NCBI GenBank assembly: GCA_955652155.1
Contig: CATPAT010000064.1
Coordinates: 1-10,616 of the forward strand
From: an uncultured Chthoniobacterales bacterium
Lineage (GTDB): Bacteria > Verrucomicrobiota > Verrucomicrobiia > Chthoniobacterales > UBA10450
Reading direction: 5' to 3'
Length of the DNA: 10,616 nucleotides
Numbering within the stretch: position 1 is the first letter of the stretch; each line of letters opens with the position of its first letter. Positions 6,210 through 10,616 of the stretch are shown here, in pieces. The notes below the pieces were generated by a model. It made no database searches. It was not told the origin of the DNA and saw nothing but the letters and a program-made list of their open reading frames with translations. The position numbers were made by a program, and so were the translations under genes.

Positions 6210-7616
6210 ATGGATGAATTTGATGTCGTAATCATTGGTTCAGGACCGGGCGGCTATGTCGCCGCGATCCGGGCGGGACAGCTCGGTCTCAAAACCGCCA
6301 TGGTCGAGAAGGACAAGGATCTCGGCGGCACTTGTTTGAACGTGGGCTGCATTCCAAGTAAAGCCCTCCTGACGTCGAGCGATCATTTCATTTTCGCGAA
6401 AAAGGAAGCGGAGAAGCACGGCATCGTCATCGGCAGCGTGGATGTCGATCTTAATAAGATGCAGCAGCGCAAGGAGAAGGTCGTGAAAACGCTGACGGGC
6501 GGCGTGCGCGCGCTGATGAAGACCAACAAGGTGACGACCTTCGAAGGCTTCGGCACAATAACCGCGCCCGGAAAAGTTTCGGTCAAATCCTCGGACGGAA
6601 AGACGCAGGAGATCGAAACTAAAAACATCATTATCGCGACTGGCAGCGCGCCGATCGAATTGCCGTTTGCGAAATTTGACGGCAAAACAATCGTCAGCAG
6701 CACCGAAGCGCTTACTTTCACAGAACCGCCGCGCGAATTCCTCGTTGTCGGCGCGGGCGCGATCGGTCTTGAGCTTGGATCGGTTTGGGCCCGGCTTGGT
6801 TCCAAAGTGACCATTCTCGAATTCTTGCCGCGGATCGCCGTCGGCTTCGATCTCGAGTTGTCGAACCTGCTTCAACGATCGCTAACCGGACAAGGCATTA
6901 CCTTCCATCTCGAAACCAAGGTCAGCGCGATCAAGATCGACAATGGCCGTGTTACTGCGACCGCCACCAAAGGAAACGAAGAGTTAAAATTTGAGGCCGA
7001 CAAAGTTCTTGTCTCCGTAGGGCGCAAACCGTTCAGCGAAGGTCTCGGCGCGGAGAAAGTCGGAGTTGAGTTCGACGAAAAGAAGCGGATCAAAGTCGAC
7101 GAGCATTTTAAGACGAATGTCGACGGCATCTACGCGATCGGTGACGTAATCGCGGGCCCGATGTTGGCGCACAAAGCCGAAGACGAAGGAATTGCGTGTG
7201 TGGAAAGGATCGCCGGCAAAGATGGCCATATTAATTATGATGCGATCGCGGGAATCATTTACACGAATCCGGAACTGGCCGGTGTCGGTTTGACGGAAGA
7301 TCAGGCGAAAGAGAAGGGGATCGATTATCGGGTCGGGAGATTTCCATTCCGCGCCAACGCTCGCGCAATTGCGAATGATGACCTCGATGGAATCGTCAAA
7401 TTTGTGGCCGACGCGAAAACCGACCGGATTCTTGGCGCACACATTTTGCAGCACGCGGCGTCGGAACTAATCGCCGAAGCGGTTTCAGTAATTGAATTTG
7501 GCGGCAGCTCTGAAGATCTCGCGCGCACCTGTCATTCGCATCCGACTTTGAGCGAGGCGGTGAAAGAAGCGGCGATGAATGTGGAAAAGCGGGCGCTTCA
7601 TATTCTCAATCGCTGA
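6210..7616 (+). CDS. lpdA: Dihydrolipoyl dehydrogenase (E3)
   Basis: This FAD- and NAD-dependent E3 enzyme reoxidises the dihydrolipoyl arm of E2 and makes NADH. It has 468 residues, the normal length. The FAD-binding GSGPGG motif is at 10-15. The redox-active disulfide is Cys42-Cys47 in GGTCLNVGCIPSK. ATGS (144-147) and the NAD-binding GAGAIG (181-186) follow, then YAIGD. The C-terminal dimerisation domain carries the catalytic His444-Glu449 pair in HPTLSE. The start at ATG 6210 fits the MDEFDVVIIGSGPGG opening. It is third in the sucA-sucB-lpdA cluster but is separated from sucB by the GIY-YIG cassette, and its leader has no properly spaced Shine-Dalgarno. It may also serve other lipoyl complexes, which the sequence cannot show. 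Confidence 0.96.
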   Translation: MDEFDVVIIGSGPGGYVAAIRAGQLGLKTAMVEKDKDLGGTCLNVGCIPSKALLTSSDHFIFAKKEAEKHGIVIGSVDVDLNKMQQRKEKVVKTLTGGVRALMKTNKVTTFEGFGTITAPGKVSVKSSDGKTQEIETKNIIIATGSAPIELPFAKFDGKTIVSSTEALTFTEPPREFLVVGAGAIGLELGSVWARLGSKVTILEFLPRIAVGFDLELSNLLQRSLTGQGITFHLETKVSAIKIDNGRVTATATKGNEELKFEADKVLVSVGRKPFSEGLGAEKVGVEFDEKKRIKVDEHFKTNVDGIYAIGDVIAGPMLAHKAEDEGIACVERIAGKDGHINYDAIAGIIYTNPELAGVGLTEDQAKEKGIDYRVGRFPFRANARAIANDDLDGIVKFVADAKTDRILGAHILQHAASELIAEAVSVIEFGGSSEDLARTCHSHPTLSEAVKEAAMNVEKRALHILNR

Positions 7617-7618
7617 TG

Positions 7619-7645
7619 TTGTAACCGAGGACACTGTCCTCGGTT
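7619..7645. terminator. Hairpin between convergent lpdA and MFS genes, probable bidirectional terminator; repeat family member
   Basis: AACCGAGGAC (7623-7632) pairs perfectly with GTCCTCGGTT (7636-7645) around the loop ACT. It lies between the lpdA stop (7616) and the MFS stop (7652), where a terminator serving both would sit. Neither strand has a T-tract after the stem, so factor-independent activity is uncertain. The 25 nt at 7619-7643 match 8955-8979 at 20 positions, so it also belongs to a hairpin repeat family. Confidence 0.6.
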
Positions 7646-7651
7646 CCGAAC

Positions 7652-8947
7652 TCATTCTCGTGCGAGTTGCGCTTCCCGCCGTTGAATCACCAACAGCGCC
7701 ACCAGGCCGGATATCGCGCAAACGATCCCGCCTAACGCCAGCGCGAAGGGAGTGCTGAACCAATGCGCAACGGCGCCGGCTTCAAGACTGCCAAGGGGGA
7801 TCATCGCGCCGAAAATGAGCGACCACACGCCCATGACGCGGCCGCGCATATCGTCGGGCACGATGGTTTGCAGCACCGTATTCGTCGTCGAGAAAAATAG
7901 GAGCATTCCGAACCCACCGACGAAGAGAAATGCGAGCGCGACGTAGAAATTTCGCGTGAACGAAAACGCGAGTAGCGCCGCCGAAAATAACCAGACACCG
8001 CCGAGCGCGAGCTTTCGTGGCGCAAAGAGATGTCCATAGGTTGCTACGACAAGCGCGCCAACAAGGGCGCCGACCCCACTGGCCGACATCAAGACACCAA
8101 AACCGTCCGCGCCGCGTCCGAGCACGTCACGCGCGAACGCGGGCATGATTACCATATAAGACCAACCGAAAATGCCGACCGCCAGAAACAACAGCAGAAT
8201 CATGCGCACACGAGGATGTTGAAACGAATAGACGATTCCGTTCCAGGCATGTTCCGTCGGAGAAATGACGTCGATGTTCCGTTCGAATGCCGGCAGTCGC
8301 ATCATTAGCAATCCAACGATGACTGCGACGAAACTGAGACCGTTGAACAAAAAGCATGCCGAAACCCCAACTGCGCCGATCATTAGCCCGGCGAGCGACG
8401 GACCGATCACCCGTGCGCCATTGACGATCGAGCTGTTGAGCGAAATTGCGTTGAGCAAATCTTCGCGACTCGTCATCTCAACGGTGAACGCCTGTCGCGC
8501 GGGCATATCAAACCCCATCGCGATGCCGTTGAGCGCCGCCACGATGACAATGAACGTGGCGTTGGCAAACCCGGCCCAAACTCCAATCGCGAGCAAAAAC
8601 GCGCACATCATTTGCGCGGTCTGGGTCGCGATCAGAATCGACCGTTTCGGATAAAGATCGGCGAGTGATCCGCCCCAGACTGAGAACAACATCATCGGCG
8701 CCGAACCAATGGCCGCGACCGCGCCGAGAAGAAATTTTGAATTGGTGATCTCGTAAACGAACCAGCTCATGGCTGTTTGCTGCATCCAGGTGCCGATGAG
8801 CGAAACAAGCTGGCCCCAAAAGAAGAGACGGTAATTGCGATGGCGTAACGCCCGGAAAGTGTGTCGCCAACTGATGCCGCCAACTGGCATTCGGCGCGGG
8901 CGGCCGCTGATATCCTCGGGGACCTGCGCGGTTTCGGTATTGGCCAT
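7652..8947 (-). CDS. MFS transporter, MFS_3/EntS-like exporter
   Basis: This is an inner-membrane major facilitator of about 431 residues with roughly twelve hydrophobic segments, resembling the MFS_3 (enterobactin exporter EntS-like) group. Characteristic features are HRNYRLFFWGQLVSLIGTWM at the first helix and the loop 2-3 motif GGSLADLYPKRSIL. The second half carries a further cluster of Gly/Ala-rich helices (SGVGALVGALVVA), then DDMRGRVMGVWSLIFGAMIPLG. The frame is open back to 9028, but I prefer ATG 8947 (MANTETAQVPEDIS). The extra 27 residues would be encoded by a structured repeat and do not resemble a transporter N-terminus. No Shine-Dalgarno is visible. The gene is convergent with lpdA and bracketed by two hairpin repeats. 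The substrate cannot be told; drug or siderophore efflux is typical of the group. Confidence 0.92.
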   Translation of the reverse strand: MANTETAQVPEDISGRPRRMPVGGISWRHTFRALRHRNYRLFFWGQLVSLIGTWMQQTAMSWFVYEITNSKFLLGAVAAIGSAPMMLFSVWGGSLADLYPKRSILIATQTAQMMCAFLLAIGVWAGFANATFIVIVAALNGIAMGFDMPARQAFTVEMTSREDLLNAISLNSSIVNGARVIGPSLAGLMIGAVGVSACFLFNGLSFVAVIVGLLMMRLPAFERNIDVISPTEHAWNGIVYSFQHPRVRMILLLFLAVGIFGWSYMVIMPAFARDVLGRGADGFGVLMSASGVGALVGALVVATYGHLFAPRKLALGGVWLFSAALLAFSFTRNFYVALAFLFVGGFGMLLFFSTTNTVLQTIVPDDMRGRVMGVWSLIFGAMIPLGSLEAGAVAHWFSTPFALALGGIVCAISGLVALLVIQRREAQLARE

Positions 8948-8954
8948 AACGATA

Positions 8955-9005
8955 TTGTAGCTGCGGACGCTGTCCGCGGCGACGGGGACAACCTCCCCGC
9001 CTACA
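8955..9005. repeat. Two-hairpin structured repeat with TGTAG/CTACA ends
   Basis: The terminal TGTAG (8956-8960) and CTACA (9001-9005) are inverted repeats. Between them, hairpin 1 pairs GCGGAC (8963-8968) with GTCCGC (8972-8977) around GCT and extends outward by about three more pairs, one a G-T wobble. Hairpin 2 pairs CGGGGA (8983-8988) with TCCCCG (8994-8999) around CAACC. The whole could fold as a three-way junction. It lies 7 bp upstream of the MFS start codon, so it would be in the MFS leader if transcription starts further upstream. A shorter relative lies at 7619-7645. Confidence 0.65.
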
Positions 9006-9096
9006 GCCAGACGTCGGTCACGATGCACCGCGCAATCGAACGGTCGTTGGACCGCGTCAGGGACAAAATTTCATTGGCGAAATTGTCAGCAGGAAA

Positions 9097-9330
9097 ATGC
9101 ATACCCAGGGAGACGTCCTGACGGGCTGGTATGGCGGAGCCGGGACGGATTACAAGCTGACTGATATTGTCAGCGTCGGCGTGGAGTACAAACACATCGA
9201 TTGGGGCGATGTGACCGAGAACCTCTTGGCCGGCAATGGCCCGATCTTTTCTGGAAAACACAATCTCGACTTAACTGCCGACCAGGTGGTGTTCAAAGTG
9301 AACATTCTCGTCGGGCCGATCGGCCACTAA
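9097..9330 (+). pseudogene. C-terminal remnant of an outer-membrane beta-barrel protein
   Basis: The 77 codons from ATG 9097 resemble the last strands of an opacity/OmpA-like beta-barrel. They show alternating aromatic and polar strands, with GWYGGAGTDYKLTDIVSVGV, then EYKHIDWGD, and a final strand LDLTADQVVFKVNILVG. A complete barrel of this kind needs roughly 180-250 residues and a signal peptide, and neither is present. The frame is open upstream to 8950 without another start, and resemblance may begin at about 9061 (GQNFIGEIVSRK). The 5' part is missing. The break lies somewhere between the structured repeat ending at 9005 and about 9060, which suggests a deletion or rearrangement there. 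The stretch 9006-9096 shows nothing else I can identify. A genuine short protein cannot be excluded. Confidence 0.5.
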
Positions 9331-9351
9331 AAGCTGTGCTAAATTCGTGGC

Positions 9352-9936
9352 GTGCAAAGCACCGCCGCGATCCTTCTCCGCAAACGCAAGTTTAGCGACA
9401 CCAGTCTGATTGTCTCTTGGTGCACCGAGTCGTTAGGCTGCGTTCAAACGGTCGCCAAAGGCGCGCGTCGCGCCAAAACTCCGTTCGCGGGCAAGCTCGA
9501 TCTTTTTTTCGAAGCGGAGATCTCGATCATCCCCAGCCGCAAATCGACCCTGCACACGCTGACCGAAGTCGTCCTCAAGAATCCGTTCGCCGGCATCCGC
9601 AAAAATTATTTCCGCACTCAAGCTGCCGCTTACTTTGTCGAGCTGATTGAGATTTGTACAGAGCGCGATCATCATGAGCCGGAGTTGTTTGCGCTTTTAC
9701 GGCGCGCCTTTGGTTATCTCGATGCCAACGATCCGAACCTGCGCGCGATTTCGCATTTTGAAACTGAGCTGGCGCGTATCGCCGGCGTGCATCCGGCAGC
9801 CGCCGGAAAAAGAAGCGTCAAAGCCGACCCGGCCTTCGCGCTGGGTAATTTGTTCGGGAGATTGCCGCTCTCGCGCACGCCGCTCTTGAAAACGCTCGCA
9901 TCCGAGGCGAAAGGCAAGGCAAAAGAGACCGCATGA
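9352..9936 (+). CDS. recO: DNA repair protein RecO (short form)
   Basis: RecO works with RecR to load RecA on single-stranded gaps coated by SSB. The 194-residue product has a RecO-type N-terminal OB fold: TAAILLRKRKFSDTSLIVSW, then GCVQTVAKGARRAKTPFAG and KLDLFFEAEISIIPSRKS. A helical domain follows, with YFVELIEICTERDHHEPELF and HFETELARIAGVHP. It is shorter than the usual 230-250 residues, and after GVHP it lacks the cysteine cluster that forms the zinc finger in many RecO proteins. The GTG 9352 start gives MQSTAAILL, the expected position for the family. The gene starts 21 bp after the beta-barrel remnant. Its TGA overlaps the next ATG (ATGA, 9933-9936), which suggests translational coupling to the YceI gene. 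The family call is good from motif layout but was not checked by a search. Confidence 0.85.
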   Translation: MQSTAAILLRKRKFSDTSLIVSWCTESLGCVQTVAKGARRAKTPFAGKLDLFFEAEISIIPSRKSTLHTLTEVVLKNPFAGIRKNYFRTQAAAYFVELIEICTERDHHEPELFALLRRAFGYLDANDPNLRAISHFETELARIAGVHPAAAGKRSVKADPAFALGNLFGRLPLSRTPLLKTLASEAKGKAKETA

Positions 9937-10508
9937 GATTACGAATTATTGCTGCTGTCGCTGCCATCACCGTTTTGAGTTCGGTCGCGCTGGCGAACGA
10001 AACCTACAAATTCGATCAATTGCATTCGACCATCGGATTTTCGGTGCATCAGTTTCTCGGTACGACCCACGGAAAGTTTGCCAAATTCGATGGCAAGATC
10101 GAGATCGACCGCGAGCATCCGGAAAATTCCTCAGTGACCGCACGAATCGTTGTTCGCAGCATCGATACCGGAATCGTGAAACGCGATAATCATTTACGCA
10201 GCACGGAGTTTTTCGACGTCGAGAAATATCCCGACATCATGTTCAAAAGCCGCAGTGTGAAACAAACCGGTCCGCAAGAGGGGGACATTCTTGGCGACCT
10301 GACGATGCATGGCGTGAAAAAACCGATCGCGCTGCATGTGAAGTTGCTGACCTCACCGAGTGACAGCAAGCGAACGCGTTGGAGCGTGACGACGGATCCG
10401 CTCGGGCGTCGCGACTTCAATTTGGTGTTCGCGCAGGCGACGGAAAGTATGTCGGGAATTAGTCAAACGGTCGTGATTAACATCGAGATCGAGGCGACGG
10501 TGCAGTGA
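9933..10508 (+). CDS. Secreted YceI-family protein
   Basis: This 191-residue protein belongs to the YceI-like lipocalin-fold family, periplasmic proteins that bind isoprenoid-type lipids such as quinone precursors. An N-terminal signal peptide is clear: MRLRIIAAVAAITVLSSVALA with a likely cleavage after Ala21. Mature-family hallmarks follow: the first strand YKFDQLHSTIGFSVHQFLGT (25-44), then IVKRDNHLRSTEFFDVEKYP (81-100) and GDLTMHGVKKPI (121-132). The final strands include RRDFNLVFA. Length is normal for the family. It overlaps recO by 4 bp (ATGA) and is followed, one base after its stop, by a membrane-protein gene, so the three are probably one transcript. The ligand and specific role here cannot be read from the sequence. 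Confidence 0.93.
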   Translation: MRLRIIAAVAAITVLSSVALANETYKFDQLHSTIGFSVHQFLGTTHGKFAKFDGKIEIDREHPENSSVTARIVVRSIDTGIVKRDNHLRSTEFFDVEKYPDIMFKSRSVKQTGPQEGDILGDLTMHGVKKPIALHVKLLTSPSDSKRTRWSVTTDPLGRRDFNLVFAQATESMSGISQTVVINIEIEATVQ

Positions 10509-10509
10509 C

Positions 10510-10616
10510 ATGGTCATTTTCGTTCTTACCTGGGTTGGACTTGGTTGCTGGTGCGTTTGTTTCTGGTGGATGCATCGCATCTCGTCGCGTCAGGACGCGA
10601 TGTTAAAAGAATTGCA
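10510..10616 (+). CDS. Small membrane-anchored hypothetical protein, N-terminal part (cut by window edge)
   Basis: An ATG one base after the YceI stop opens a frame that runs to the right edge (35 codons and 2 bases). It starts MVIFVLTWVGLGCWCVCFWW, a single hydrophobic helix rich in Trp and Cys, followed by a charged segment MHRISSRQDAMLKEL that looks like the start of a cytoplasmic coiled coil. This is the layout of a small inner-membrane-anchored protein. I do not recognise a function. Tight spacing to YceI supports a real gene translated from the same message. Confidence 0.6.
   Translation, partial: MVIFVLTWVGLGCWCVCFWWMHRISSRQDAMLKEL

Noticed and set aside
8947..9028. N-terminal extension of the MFS protein from an upstream start at 9028
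   Set aside because: The extra residues would be encoded by the structured repeat and do not resemble a transporter N-terminus; ATG 8947 fits better.

Overview
The window looks like a chromosomal segment of a free-living Gram-negative bacterium. My best guess is a soil-type Verrucomicrobiota (Chthoniobacterales/Udaeobacter-like). This is inferred from the style of the 2-oxoglutarate dehydrogenase E1 N-terminus, the near absence of Shine-Dalgarno sites, the moderately high GC and the small hairpin repeats between genes. No database search was possible.

Layout. (1) Positions 1-1593, minus strand: an HtrA/Deg-type periplasmic serine protease followed by the first 125 codons of an ABC-2-type transporter ATPase that runs off the left edge. 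(2) Positions 1707-7616, plus strand: the 2-oxoglutarate dehydrogenase complex genes in canonical order, sucA (E1), sucB (E2) and lpdA (E3). Between sucB and lpdA sits a 430-bp foreign-looking cassette. It carries a small GIY-YIG nuclease gene with a frameshifted C-terminus, bracketed by inverted hairpin repeats. (3) Positions 7619-9005: an MFS_3/EntS-like exporter on the minus strand, bracketed by two copies of a second hairpin repeat family in the same plus-strand orientation. (4) Positions 9097-9330: a C-terminal remnant of an outer-membrane beta-barrel protein. (5) Positions 9352-10616, plus strand: a tight cluster of recO, a secreted YceI-family protein (ATGA overlap with recO) and the start of a small membrane-anchored protein cut by the right edge.

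How the genes fit together. SucA, SucB and LpdA form one multienzyme complex converting 2-oxoglutarate to succinyl-CoA in the TCA cycle. HtrA, the ABC ATPase, YceI, the MFS exporter and the porin remnant are envelope functions with no obvious shared pathway.

The most unusual content is non-coding. The GIY-YIG cassette is flanked by two inverted repeats, each an imperfect palindrome, whose stems differ by compensatory base changes. This recalls REP/RAYT elements but with a GIY-YIG nuclease in place of the HUH transposase. The second repeat family around the MFS gene also shows a compensatory stem change.
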